The notes under the pieces were generated by a model. That model was not told the origin of the DNA and made no database searches. It saw only the letters and a program-made list of their open reading frames with translations. A stretch of DNA of 64,000 nt from Planococcus citri (taxonomy: Eukaryota > Arthropoda > Insecta > Hemiptera > Pseudococcidae), in the NCBI RefSeq assembly GCF_950023065.1, contig NC_088680.1, positions 70,779,350 to 70,843,349 of the forward strand, in the 5' to 3' direction. The stretch's first letter is position 1, and each line of letters starts with the position of its first letter. Below, piece after piece: positions 32,926 through 44,285 of this stretch. The translations under genes and the position numbers were made by a program.

Positions 32926-33391
32926 TTATAATTTTTGGTAAAATTTCCAAAAAAAACTATAAGACCCTATAACACTCATCTCTTTAAATAACATCGTTTT
33001 CAACGTTCTTATACATCGTTCTACAATGGAGGCCTTTGTAACCAAATAGGTAGAGTTGTGATTAATTTTATATTTTTTCAAAACCTTACTACATTTTTGA
33101 TTATAAAATTCGGTTCCTTTATCTGTTTGTAAAAATTTTGGACAAGTGATTTTTGAAAATATGTTCTCCAAAGCATCAGCAACTGTTTCTGTCAATTTAT
33201 TTTTCAGAGGAACTGCCCAAACAAATTTTGAAAATGTATCTATCATCACCAAGACATAGGTACTTGAAATTTTTATTCAAAGAAGCGTATGGTATTATCT
33301 CAAATAGATCTGCTTGAAATAAATCATACAACCCATTAATTACAGTTGTACGACGAATACATTTTTTTCGAGCTGGTTTATACTTTTTCAC
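32926..33391 (-). pseudogene. Maverick-type integrase catalytic core, frameshifted
   Basis: Two overlapping minus-strand frames (33197-33391 and 32926-33252) together cover the start and core of an rve-type integrase. The upstream frame has KKYKPARKK and DLFQADLFEI, where the Asp of QADL is the first catalytic residue. The downstream frame has IDTFSKFVWAVPLKNK, LQTDKGTEFYN with the second catalytic Asp, and a SIVERCIRTLK block with the catalytic Glu. They are joined by a frameshift near 33230. All catalytic residues are still visible, but the gene is broken by the frameshift and by the MITE downstream. Confidence 0.85.
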
Positions 33392-34499
33392 AGAATTTTT
33401 TTCATTTTTTTCGCCACTTTTTTACAAATTTTTCTGTTTTTTATATATGTTAAAGACCTAACATTACTAATGTTGGTTACTATACCAGAAGATTGTCGAG
33501 TACACGTACCAGAACACCTACCAGTAGCAGTACTTGCTCTAATACCTACAGTAAAAAATTATCGAATCTCTTATTCAAACTATATATTTATATATATTTC
33601 CCCCCTCCATTTCAAGTCGTATCCAAAAAATAAGCCCATTTTCGAATTCAGCGTTATCGAAAACATAACAATCGATATGTCACACTCATATTTTTACATT
33701 TTTCAGAATACCCCTTTGAGGGCTTCACTGTTCACCCATTGAAAATACATGAAACAAAAAGGTATCTATTAATTTACTCCACGCGACTACGTCGCGCCGT
33801 GTGTAACGTATACCCCCCTTAGTCCAACCACCGCTTCCAGCCCGCAAGCCTCCATCAACTACTACACAACGTAGATGACCAACGAAAACGCAAACGCGAC
33901 ACTAGCGCTTACCTAGTGTCGATTTTATTAACTAATCCTTATAATGAACAAAATATATCTACTCCAGCCATTCAAATTCTGAAATTTTGAGCTAAAAAAG
34001 CGAACAAATTTTTGAAAAACATTGTTTTTTACCTCTCTAAATACGAATTTTTAAAAGTTTTCGCCCTCCTTTCTCTTTTCTAAATAAGAAAAAAATCCAT
34101 TTTTGAAACTTTTATAAAATTCAAAAGGGAAAACAACAACTTTTTATAAGCTCTAATACGAATAAAGGATTTCAATTGGAAAAATTATCAGTCATTTTAT
34201 TCAACAAAATTGGCATTTCTTTCTATGGAAAATGTTTCGCCCCCCTCGGCCCTCCCCCATAAAATAAACAGGAACACCTCTAAATTTTGTTCGTTTTAAA
34301 TTGACTAATTTTTGAGAAATTGAATAAACAGACAAAAATAAAAATAAATTGCACAACTTGCATTCAAATAATATACGAACCTGAGAAAAAAATAGGACGA
34401 AAAAGATTCTTAGGGGAAGGGAGGGGATAAAGTTTTGAGGGCCACATCCGGTGCATTCGCCAGGGGCCCCCATCCAAACCTGTCTGCCACATTTTTGTC

Positions 34500-35504
34500 C
34501 ATCAATTTCATACTTCTTGGAGAATTTGAAAAATTGCCCTAGTTTGAGATAGAAAGATGAAATTCAGTTTACACCCTATTTTCGACATCAATATTACGAG
34601 GTGGATTATACAGGCACTTTCAATCCATTTTGGAGCCTCCCAGCAGATTTTTAGAAACTTCTCTTTTTCAAAAAATGCCACAAAGTCTGTCCGAATTGAC
34701 TTTAGCACGTACTGATGTGCAGAGTAATTTTGTCATTTGTGGAAATTCCAAGTTTCAAAAATCTTTTGGAGGCTCTAGAGCTGTTCAAAACAGCTTGAAA
34801 CAGTTTCCAATCGATTTGGCAGGTCAAAAATGGAGAATATCTATAATTTCAGCTTTGCAGATCAATTTTGAAAAATTTTGATTTTTTTAAAATTTTTGGC
34901 TTAAAGATTTTCAAGAATTCACAAAAAATTGAAAAATACACTTGGGCACTTGAAATTTTGGCTGGTGATTACTTTTGCATGTTTTTTCGGTCTCGCTTTG
35001 TCCAGTTCAAAAAATTTCTTGCTGGTCTTATGTTGGAAAGAAAACTCCATGATTTCGGTTGAAACCGTTTCCAATCGATTTGGCAGGTCAAAAATGCAGA
35101 ATATTCCAAATGTCAGCTTTACAGGTCAATTTGGTGAAATATTGACCTTTTCCCCTCATTTTTGGCCTAAATTTGATTTTCAAAAATTCACCAAAAATCG
35201 AAAAATGCACTTGAGCACTTGAAATTTTGGCTGGTGATTACTTTTGCATTTTTTTTCGATCTGATGTTGTTCAGTTCAAAAAATTTCTTGCTGCTTTCAT
35301 GTTGGAAAGAAAAATCTGTGATTTTGGCTGACTTGTCAATCGAAATAGCCCCACCGTTTTGTTAGTAAAGCCAACTTTTTTAGGCAAGTTTTCTTTAAAA
35401 TATTTCTTAGTACGTCCCTTTTAAGAAAAAAGTTGTTCCAGATGATCAAGCGGAGGGGGGGGGCGGAGGAGGAGATTATTCCTATTGTCATATACTTACC
35501 GGAT
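34500..35504. mobile_element. Foldback element copy 6, right portion with a duplicated arm
   Basis: It contains internal CTCCAGCAG units and two successive right-arm segments (about 34740-35060 and 35060-35504). The latter ends GTCATATACTTACCGGATTA, a diverged terminus. The left arm is absent. Confidence 0.7.
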
Positions 35505-36600
35505 TATAAACATTCAGGAGCTTTAATTACAATTTTTGAAAAAATAATCAAATTTTAATCTTCTATTTCTATTTATTTATTTATTTATTTATTTCTGTTG
35601 CAGGGAAAGCGAATTACCTGAAATCGTGTGCGAGTAGACCTCAAGCACCTCCTATTTACGAGTCGATTCTTTCTTCTTATAATTTATTGGTGCAATATAT
35701 AAATGTGATATTCGCTTGAATATCTTTTCCAATGTAGGTAATTTGCTTATTGTTGCGTCAAAAGAGTGCTTCATCCTCCCATTCACACCAGCACGCAGTG
35801 GACATTGAACATCGAAGCAAATATGCAATTGACTGACCAGTGAACCCATCATCTCCGGTGCTGGAAATAAAGAAAACAACCATAAGTATACCTATCGGCT
35901 AGAGAGGCTAGTAAATGTACATTGTACTATGTATGCTGTAGTAGTGTATGCAATTCGAAGAAAGTGCTTCCACAAATTATAAACCGTAAAAAAATACAAA
36001 ACATGTACTTATAGTAATTCAGTTAATCACATTGACTCGGAATAGGCTGCTATAAACTCGTATATTTGTACCAAATAAAGACCTATACGAAAAAATCCGA
36101 GATGACAATTCACAATTGATGTTAAACGAAAACAATTGCTACGCGAAGTCGTTCTTCCAGAAAACCAGCCGGAGCGTGACAATTAATCGACACTTGATTA
36201 AATTTTCTACGACTTTGGCCACGAATATACTTCATATCCTATTGAGAAACGGGATATCAACACCGAGTATCAACTTATTCTTTCCTTAATGCTGGATATT
36301 TCTAGAAAAATCTCCGTAGAATCGTACTCTTAACTCATTTAGTAGGTACCTAACTCGATTATTTTTCGAGAAAAATTTGAACTTGAATTATAATCATTTT
36401 ATGAGCACTTAGGTAAAAACTCGTGAAAAAATTTCAAGGCATTTAAAAAAAATATCAAAAATCCTGCAGCTATACATCGTATTGATCTTCCTTAACCTCA
36501 CCCTACAACATTACAGAAATTCTGTGCTGAAAAATCAGCTAATTCTTTAAAAAATGTATTAAGTAAGTATACCTAAAATATCACCAGCCAAAATTTCAAG
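35505..36600. other. Single-copy intergenic sequence between genes A and B
   Basis: Apart from the possible exon at 35604 nothing is supported. The minus-strand frame at 35652-35879 is preceded by an acceptor-like TTTATTTCCAG and is not low-complexity, but I recognise no motif in it. Confidence 0.35.
35604..35719 (+). other. Possible alternative terminal exon of gene A
   Basis: A textbook acceptor (TTATTTATTTCTGTTGCAG) ends at 35603. In phase 1, the phase used throughout gene A, the sequence is open for 38 codons (KANYLKSCASRPQAPP at the start) to TGA at 35717-35719, and AATAAA follows near 35866. It has one Cys and no CCC motif. It would need the alternative GTAAAT donor at 30734. It may be chance. 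Confidence 0.2.
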
Positions 36601-38770
36601 TGCTAAAAACAATTTTCAAAAAAAAAAAAAAAAAAAAAAAATTGGAAAAAATCAAAATTTCAACGATTTGAAATGGAAAAGTTATTTCAATTTGTATCCA
36701 TCAAATCAATAATTTTCCTAAAAAACAAGAGTTATGCAAAAAGTTCTACGTAAACAATTATCAGCATCACTGCATCAGCTTGACTTTTCTGAAGAGTTTT
36801 CAAAAATTTGTCTGTAATGAGACCCAATGAGTAGAGCCATTAACAAGGCTCGTACTCAATTTTGTAGTTAGATAATCAAAAAAACTTGAAAAATTAACCA
36901 AAAAATACGTAATTTTAAAAATGAGACAAAACGTGAGTTAAACATTTTGATAATGCAGAGAAAAAATTAACAAAAGCTTGTATTCAATTCCCCCTCCCCT
37001 CCCTCCTTCCAAAAGTACATACCATGGTAACCAAAAAAGCTTGAATAAGTAACCAAAAAGTAATTTAAAGAGAGAAAAAACGGAAGTAAAAATAAGTATA
37101 TTTCAATAATGCAGAGAAAAATGACCAAAAAAAATGAAATTTTTGGTAAGAATTTTCGTATTTTCTAAAAAAAAAATATTTTGGACAAAAATAAGCGAAA
37201 CTTTGACCATTTTAAAAAAAGAAAAGCTTTTAGGCAATTTCTAGAAAAAGAACGAGATTTTTGGACCCCTCTTGGAATAAAATAAAGTTTTTTGTTTTTT
37301 GTTTTTTTTTTTTTAGCGAAAAAACGACAATTTCTGACCATCTTTCTGTAACTGAAAATTTTTGTAAACTTATGAATAAGCGAGAATTTTTGACACTTTT
37401 TGAAAAAAAGCAAGACTGACGATTTCAGCAAAAGCATGGCTTATTGGGAATTATGGGTAAAAAAGTGATCCTTTTTAGCAAATTTTCAGCTAAAAACTAA
37501 AAAGTGAGATTTTTGGACAATTTTTATAGTGCGATTTTTTTTTTAGCGAAAAAACGACAATTTTTGACTATTTTTCTATAAACTGAAGTTTTTGTAGATT
37601 TTTTAAAAAGCCAGAATTTTTGATAATTTTTGGCAAAAAGCAACACTGAGAAATTCAGTAAAAGCAGGACTCTGAATTGGGAATTATTGGCAAAAAAGTG
37701 ATCCTTTTTAGCAATTTTGGGCTAAAAATTGCGATTTTTGGACAGTTTTTGAATAGGGTGAACATTTTTTGTTTTTTTTAACGAAAAAACGACAATTTTT
37801 GACTTTTATTTTACAAACAGACCATTTTTGTAGATTTTTGAAAAATCAAGAATTTTTGATAATTTTTGACAAAGAAGTGATGATTTTTAGCAATTTTTGG
37901 AAAAAAGGAGACTTTTGAGAATTCTTGAAAAAGGAGGACGTACTTTTCAACAATTTTCGTCATAAAGCAAAACTTTGACACTTTTAACGAAAAGCAGGAC
38001 ATTTTGTTAGTTAATTAGGGCTCAAAATATGATTTTCTTTGGCAATTTATGCTAAAATTGTGAGATTTTGGTACAATTATTGAAAAAAATGTGATACTTT
38101 TCGGAATTTTCTGCAAAAAATAGTGATTATCAGCTATTTTTCTGACGAAAAGCAAAAATTTTTGTCTTTTTTGAATAGGAGAAAACTTTTGAAAATTTTC
38201 GGCAAAAAGCAACATTTTGACAGTAATTCTAATAGAAAAGGTGTTTTTTTTTTGGCAATTTTCAGCAAAAAAACTTGACTTTTTGACAATTTCATTTAAA
38301 AAAAGGTGAAATTTTTTGGAACTTTTAGCAAAAAAAAAGAGTTTTTTAAAGCAAGTTTGTGAGGAAAAGCGAGTGTTTTTGTGATTTTTTTTCCCAAAAA
38401 AAACAAGACATTGACAATTTTAGTGAATAATATGGTAATTATTTTGAAAAAAATGAGAATTTTGAACAATTTTGGAAAAAAGAAACTTTTTGGAATTTTC
38501 TGCAAAGAAAACAAGCAAACGACAATACTTGACCATTTTTCTAAAAAACAAAAAAATTTGTAGAATTTTTGACAATTTTTGACAAAAAGCAAATCTTAGA
38601 CAATTTTATCAGAAAGCACGACTTTTTGTGAATAATTGACAAGAAAATGGTACTTTTTCGAAATTTTTGTCAAAAAGTAAGACTTTTTTTTTTAGTAATT
38701 TCTGATAACTTTTGGGTAATTTTTTGCAAAAAAACAACTATTTTTAGCAAAAAAAAAAAAGATTTTTTGT
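36601..38770. repeat. AT-rich satellite-like tract with about 233-bp tandem units
   Basis: The phrase AACGAAAAAACGACAATTTTTGAC (in variants) recurs at 37315, 37545 and 37780, with the intervening 230-235 bp also similar (GGGAATTATTGGCAAAAAAGTGATCC, GCGATTTTTGGACA). Around it are looser units built of GACAATTTTTGGCAAAAAGC words. Minus-strand frames of Phe/Lys/Ser strings here are not genes. Confidence 0.6.
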
Positions 38771-39321
38771 CAATTAAGTGATTAAAACACAAAAAATGCT
38801 CGATTAGAAAATATTTCATTATGTTGACCTAATTTTTATAAATTCGTTCAACGTACTTACAACTCTGACTACCTCTTGGTTTTTCATTAAAATTTACGTG
38901 AAAAAATATACCTGTATAAAAGTGTAAGAAGGTGACTTTAAATTCATCATATTATGACGTTTGCCATAAGAGGTCTGCATGGTCCATTGATAATGAGTAA
39001 TGAGCCAAATAAATGACACTATACGAGTACGTACATTAAGTATAGCTAAGTACATACACGAATAATAAAGAAAGATAGAAAGACAGAAACACTCGAAGAA
39101 CCGGAGCGCTGTCGGTTAGAGAATTAAATTTTCATATGAAAAAGAAACGAACTGGTTAATAGCGGTTAACACGTTACAACCGTTATACTTGGTTTATAGC
39201 CGATCAAAGTATTAAGGCGATTCTTATAGCCAGTGATTAATAATTCGGCTTCTTCATCAACACCCGCGTGTGTCCGGTGCCTTGATTTTGCTCCTTTTTA
39301 ATAACCATTTAGGTATCGAAA

Positions 39322-39409
39322 ATGCCGCGATTTTCAAAATTATCGCTCGGGTTTGCGTTATGTGTAGTTTTATGTGTATCTTTTATCGATGTACGTGGAA
39401 GTCCTGTAG
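39322..39409 (+). CDS. Gene B exon 1: signal peptide of the second Cys-rich protein
   Basis: The ATG at 39322 has AAA at -3 to -1. The exon encodes 29 residues plus one base and ends at a GTGAGT donor (phase 1). The sequence is MPRFSKLSLG, then a hydrophobic core (FALCVVLCVSFI), with a probable cleavage near VRGSP. With 52238-52411 and 59400-59512 the protein is 124 aa: signal peptide, acidic segment (residues 31-50), KKKRR (54-58), six-Cys domain 1 (Cys61, 64, 72, 81-83) and domain 2 (Cys95, 100, 108, 117-119). The acidic segment followed by a basic cluster suggests proprotein-convertase processing, as in neuropeptide or venom precursors; this is inference. A possible acceptor (CATTTAG) just upstream suggests a 5' UTR intron. 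Intron 1 is 12.8 kb. Confidence 0.78.
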
Positions 39410-40450
39410 GTGAGTAGAGATATTTTTTCCAATATACTACTTATCGATTATCGTTATCGTTATCGTTATCATATTCATTAAACCTACATTCTGCATCAAG
39501 GTAATTTACCTAGTTAATTTTTGAATAAAAAACGTACTCGATATACAGTTCGATTTTTAATAAAAATTGATGAACATGTATTCCATTCCATCTTCTCTCT
39601 TTTTCTTTTCAGTCGAGCTCGCGAGATCAAACTCTTCAATATTATTCACATTTGCGAATTCATCTAATAAACCCACGTAAAATGTACCTATTTATTTGGC
39701 ACTAGTCCAAATATGAAAATAGGTTGATCGGTCAAACCTCTTTTCACCATATTTTTTTTCGCGCAATTTTAATTTGTTTGCGCAGCACTAAACAAGTTTC
39801 TAAATACTTTCTACCGATACTGAATTTTTTCAGTTTAAATAGATATAGGTACCTATTTGCCCACCTTGTACCTATTGTTTTTATGTGGAGTTTCTAATTA
39901 AATAATGTTCCAACAACGAAAGATCAGCATAAATGATTTTATAATTTATAAAATTAACGTAAGCCTTCAGTACAGGAACTACAGACTCACCCATAGACAA
40001 TTCAAGTTACATTGTACGCAACAGAATCTAAATTGGGGCAAATAATCTGCCAAGAGGAAAAAATTTAATCACAAATTTAATAATTACAAGTGTATCAGAA
40101 CACAATCTTGGGATGAATAGAATATTACATACCTATAAGTAGGTAGTATTTCGATCAGATAATGATTTTTAAACAGGTGCATGGGTACTCGTGTTTTTTT
40201 GTTTGGTTTTGAATAAACGAATGAATTTTGCCGAAGGCTAGATAGGTACGAATTAGAATCCAATTCTTCATTTGCATATCAAAATCAGTTTCAAATTGAA
40301 AAAAAAAAAGAAAACTGATCAAGAGGTGAAAAAGTGGTCGACATTGCCACCGTTTTCCTTAAAAAGTTTCCATGATTTGCATGATATTTTCATTGTTCCA
40401 TGTTTCTCAATGTTTTCGAATCTCCAGAGAAACTGAGAAAGCATTTCTTC
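39410..40450. other. Unique start of gene B intron 1
   Basis: AT-rich single-copy DNA with short TATCGTTATCG iteration near 39450. No further exon is recognised. Confidence 0.35.
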
Positions 40451-40616
40451 ATATGTGAGCCGCGCATACGGAAAGGGACCTAACGACCAAAAAAAAAAAA
40501 GTTTTTCTGAAATTGTTGTAGGAACTCTGTAAAGGGTTCCTACAACAATTTCAGAGAACTTTTTTTTTTTTTTTTTTTTGGTCGTTAGGTCCCTTTCCGT
40601 ATGCGCCCTCACATAT
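40451..40616. mobile_element. 166-bp near-perfect hairpin MITE
   Basis: ATATGTGAG..GCGCATACGGAAAGGGACC on the left is mirrored by its complement on the right. The inner arms (TGAAATTGTTGTAGGAAC and its complement) leave a loop of only about 10 bases, and A- and T-runs face each other. The whole copy folds into one long stem. Size and structure fit a foldback MITE, possibly a small-RNA source. Confidence 0.65.
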
Positions 40617-41729
40617 TATTAGGTACCTATACAAATTAGTTTATGAAAATGAAAATAAAATTACTTTTGCTCAAACTAATCGAAATGGCTCAGATAACAA
40701 AAATTCTATTTTTGAACATTTTATACTAATTTTTATCCGAAAATAAAATTACATACTCTTGATCGAAAGAAGCAAGATCAAAAAATGGCTCAAAAAAACA
40801 AAAACTTCATTTTTGAACATTTTATACTAAATTTTTATCCTTAAGAGGAGCCATTCGCCCCATCTCTGGGCTACATCACTGATTTTAATTGATTTAGGAA
40901 CATTTTCCAAAACATGTTCTAACCTATTTAAACCACCCAAACAAAAATTTCAGTTTTCAGTTCAAAAATCAATTGTACGAGTGAAAAAATTAACTCGAAC
41001 CGGAATCGGTCCGAACAGAATTTGGAAAATTGTTCTAGGATCAAAAAATGGTCAAAAATATGATTAATTTGAGTAACAGATGTAAATTTTTAAGCACCGT
41101 TTTCATAGAATTCTTCAAGATCTGCGAAATTTAAAAATCCACTCGAAACTTTAAAGCAGCTCAAGGGTGCTTTGAATTTCATCTTCCAATATCGATTGAA
41201 TCGAATTTTTATATTCTTCATAGTTATCTATCAAAATTCAAATAACTACTCAAAATTTTGTCAAAAATTTGGACGCACCCTTTTGATTTGAAACTTCTTG
41301 CACATGCCTTTGCCTATCTAATTCCCAACTCCTTGAGTTTTTTTACCACTAAATCTCTGGTAATTTTCAAAGACTCTCCTCCTCTTCACCCTAAAACATT
41401 TTCAGTCGTTTACTGATGAAATAAATTACGTACATAGGTACCTACGTTATAGATACTTGATGGGAAAAATAATTTTTCAATTTACATTCGAGGTATAGGT
41501 ATACGAAAGAACATAATTTTAAAATGTTTTCAAGTTTCAACAATTTTTTTTTCTCACAGAAAGTAACAATTTTGCAGCGAGAGATATGTAAATTAAGTAT
41601 AACCTTGAAAACGCTACTTTAAACATAAAGATAGCCCATTAACTTAAATTTCAGTCGTGCCGGACGCCGTCAATATTCAAAAAAATAAAAAAATCCAAGT
41701 TATTCAAAAAAATTTTTATTTTTGCGTCA
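40617..41729. other. Gene B intron 1, no feature resolved
   Basis: AT-rich sequence with loosely repeated phrases (ATTTTTGAACATTTTATACTAA at 40711 and 40811). No exon is supported. Confidence 0.35.
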
Positions 41730-42400
41730 AAGTTCTTCTAAATGACACTTTTTTTAAAAAAGAAAACGCTTTCTTCCGTCCCCCAAGCAATGTTGATCCC
41801 CTTCATTGGACCCCCCCCCCGGTTGTAAATAATTTTTTAAAATGGAAATTCAAGTCGATATAAATTTTTTGAGACTTTCTTTCTTCTGTGTTGGAATTCT
41901 TTCAAACAACCCCTCTTCAAGGAAATACCCCTCCCTGGTCTCTCCAAAAATGTTGGTTTCCTCGAATGAAATCTCCCAAAATTGAAATAAATTAAAAGAA
42001 AGAAAAAACGAAAAATTAAAGTCTGCAAAACGATTTTGAAGCTAGTATATTCTGGTAATTTTTTTTTTAAATATTAAATTTTCACAAAAAAGTTCCTTTG
42101 GGCATGCTCAAAGCTTGGGGGACCCTAAGAAAGGGGGGGTTTCTTGAAAAAAAGATTATTCAGAAGGGTTTTGACTAACTCCCCATTTTTTTTATTCACC
42201 AAATTGTTCAAATTTATTCATTTTTTCGAGAGAGGAACTCCATACAAAGGAACCAAAATTATTGGGGGCAAGTTTCTTGAAAAGGGAATAATTCAGGAAA
42301 CTCAGAAAGCAGAAATTGAAAATGTTTGAATGAATTGTTTGTATTCTTTCCAGCTTTGGAGGCGGGAGGGGGAGGCTTCCAGCACAACTTTTTGTAGATT
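41730..42400. repeat. Dispersed repeat, copy 2 (related to 14090-14700)
   Basis: It has the same order of words as copy 1: CCCC-run, ATGTTGGTTTCC, AAAAAACGAAAAATTAAAGTCT, then CTTGAAAA..GATTATTCAG. An internal second copy of the last block lies near 42270. Class unknown. Confidence 0.45.
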
Positions 42401-42939
42401 TGAGAAAAAGTCAGAAAATATGCAGTAATTTTCTCATCCGAGTAAATTATGTAAAACTACACACAAGGAGACGAGAGCTCAAAAAAGTGATAATTGCTTG
42501 AAATAAGAGCAACCTCAATTCCTCGGGGAGGGGAAGAAAGAACTGAATCAAGAATCTCATTCGTGACAACGTCGTCATACTTTTACATAAACCGTACCAT
42601 ATTAGGTGATAGGTAAGGTACAAAAGTAGGTAAAGTAAAAAATTCGGGAATTTCACATTTTTGAGACAGGATTTCCTCATTTAAATTAATTCTTTCAAAT
42701 TCACTACATCTCTACGAAATTAAACGAACTCAAATTTGAAAAAAAAAATACGAAAATTTCAACACGATGTACTTGTATCTATTGTTTTTTATGCAAAATT
42801 GCATAATTTTCTCACCATTTAACTCAAATTGCAAAAATTTTAATTTTTTCATTATTCTCAAGCGAAGTACTTATCCTTCTGCATAATGGCCCAACAAAGG
42901 GGAATCGAAAGATGACCACAAAATACATAGTTACATCAT

Positions 42940-43480
42940 AAGCAAAAATTTCAGGAGCTGGAATTCGTTTTTCAATTGTTAACAAATTTGTTAAAATTAA
43001 AATTTTTTTGATTCCTCGTGAAAAAAATCAAAAATTAATCAAATCGTCGTGAAAAGCTAAAATTAAGTTTGTACCCTATTTTCGACCTCTCAAATCGATT
43101 GGAGATGGTTTCGAATCGTTCTGGAGCCTCCAGCGGATTTTTCGATTCTCCAGTTTTCGAAAACATGCTGTAGGTAAGTGAGGTGAAAATGAAATTCAGC
43201 ATTATAAACTCGAATTTGCCATTTTTGTGATCAATTCGATCGTTTTAGGTAGGTTTCTTTAAATTTTTTTTGCGTCGGATCAAATCCAAAATTTATTTCT
43301 TTTGCAATTAGGTCATTTGGGGGGGGGGGGGGGAGGATGAAAAATTCATCATTCCCAAACACGCGAACGAAAAATGCTGAAATTTGTTTTTCACCCCATT
43401 TTCGACCTGCCAAGTCGATCGGTGATGATATTAAACTATTCTGGAGCCTCCAGCGGATTTTCGGATTCTCAAGTTTTCAG
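42940..43480. mobile_element. Foldback element copy 7, diverged fragments
   Basis: Two diverged units (about 42940-43160 and 43370-43480) keep the TATTTTCGACCT..CAAATCGATTGGAGA..GGAGCCTCCAGCGGATTTT order. Termini are absent. This is an old fragment. Confidence 0.55.
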
Positions 43481-43637
43481 GTCTCAAACGAAGGAAAAAA
43501 TATCAACATCGCAGATAAAAAACAATTTCCTCGTTTACACCACCTCGGTACCGCCTCGCCACAGTTTCTGGTTCAACGTTACATTGAGAGACCTAAACAG
43601 TAGAACATGACTAAGTTCGAATACAATCTTCATAATA

Positions 43638-44285
43638 CGACATATGCCAGTAGGAATATGTAATTGCACCCCCCTTCCTCCCCATCGATCATCTGTGACA
43701 ATTTTTTTTAAAAATAGGCCATCCTACGGAACATTTTAAAGCAAACTTGCCAAAAAAAAAGGTTGGGTTTGCTAACAAAATGAAAGTCATTTTGACTGAC
43801 AGGTCGGACTAAATCGCAGATTTTGCTTTTTAACATAGGTAGGACTCGCACGAAATTTTTTGAACTGGACAAAACCAGATCGAAAGAGCATGTAGAAGTA
43901 ATCACCAGTCAAAATTTCAAGTGCCAAAGTGCGCTTTTCGATTTTTGGTGAATTTTTGAAAATCAAATTTAAGCCAAAAATGAGGAAAAAAATCAAAATT
44001 TTACCAAATTGACCTAGAAAGCTAAAATTTGGCATATACTCTATTTTCGACTTGCTAAAGCGATTAAAAACGGTTTCAAACGATTTCGAGCAGTTTTGGA
44101 GCTTTCAGCATATTTTTGAAACTTGAAATTTTGTGAAAATTTCGTCAAATAAAGTTGGAAATCCAAAATTCATACTGCCCACCAACTTCAACACTCTCTT
44201 ATGAGTTTAAGTGATTTTGGAGCCTGCAGCGACTTTTTGAAAATTCTTGGAGCCTCCAGTTGATTTTTGAAACTTGAAATCACCA
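43638..44285. mobile_element. Foldback element copy 8, left half
   Basis: It begins with a diverged terminus (CGACATATGCCAGTAGGAATATG) and C-run. It runs through the left arm (AAAATGAAAGTCATTTTGACTGACAGG-type block) into two internal GGAGCCT units, and ends near 44285. Confidence 0.7.

Larger units (their letters stand above)
32008..33963. mobile_element. Miniature Maverick/Polinton-type element with 6-bp target duplication
   Basis: The ends are AGTAGATATATTTTGTTC and its inverted complement. Arms run at least 150 bp, with similarity extending to about 300 bp. They are flanked by direct CCAGCC hexamers at 32002-32007 and 33964-33969. A 6-bp duplication, long inverted repeats, AG/CT termini and a retroviral-type integrase are known traits of Maverick/Polinton elements. 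Only integrase remnants remain, and none of the other genes of a 15-20-kb Maverick, so this is an internally deleted derivative. The coding relic is on the minus strand. Confidence 0.72.
31646..34200. repeat. Tandem-like units of about 180 bp hosting the Maverick-type element
   Basis: A phrase AAAACATTGTTTTTTACCTCTCTAAATACGAATTTT occurs in variants near 31725, 31905 and 34015, with further similarity after it. The Maverick-type element (32008-33963) sits between the second and third, so it inserted into a short tandem repeat. Confidence 0.45.

Noticed and set aside
33470..33742. Plus-strand frame sharing NITIDMSHS with the minus-strand integrase tail
   Set aside because: The similarity is the inverted arm of the Maverick-type element read on the other strand, not a second gene.
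37165..38592. Several minus-strand Phe/Lys/Ser-rich frames
   Set aside because: They follow the 233-bp AT-rich tandem repeats.
41657..41863. Open frame after a TTTCAG at 41655 as an extra exon of gene B
   Set aside because: The phase fits, but there is no phase 1 donor after it, the sequence turns into Lys/Asn/Phe strings and enters the dispersed repeat.
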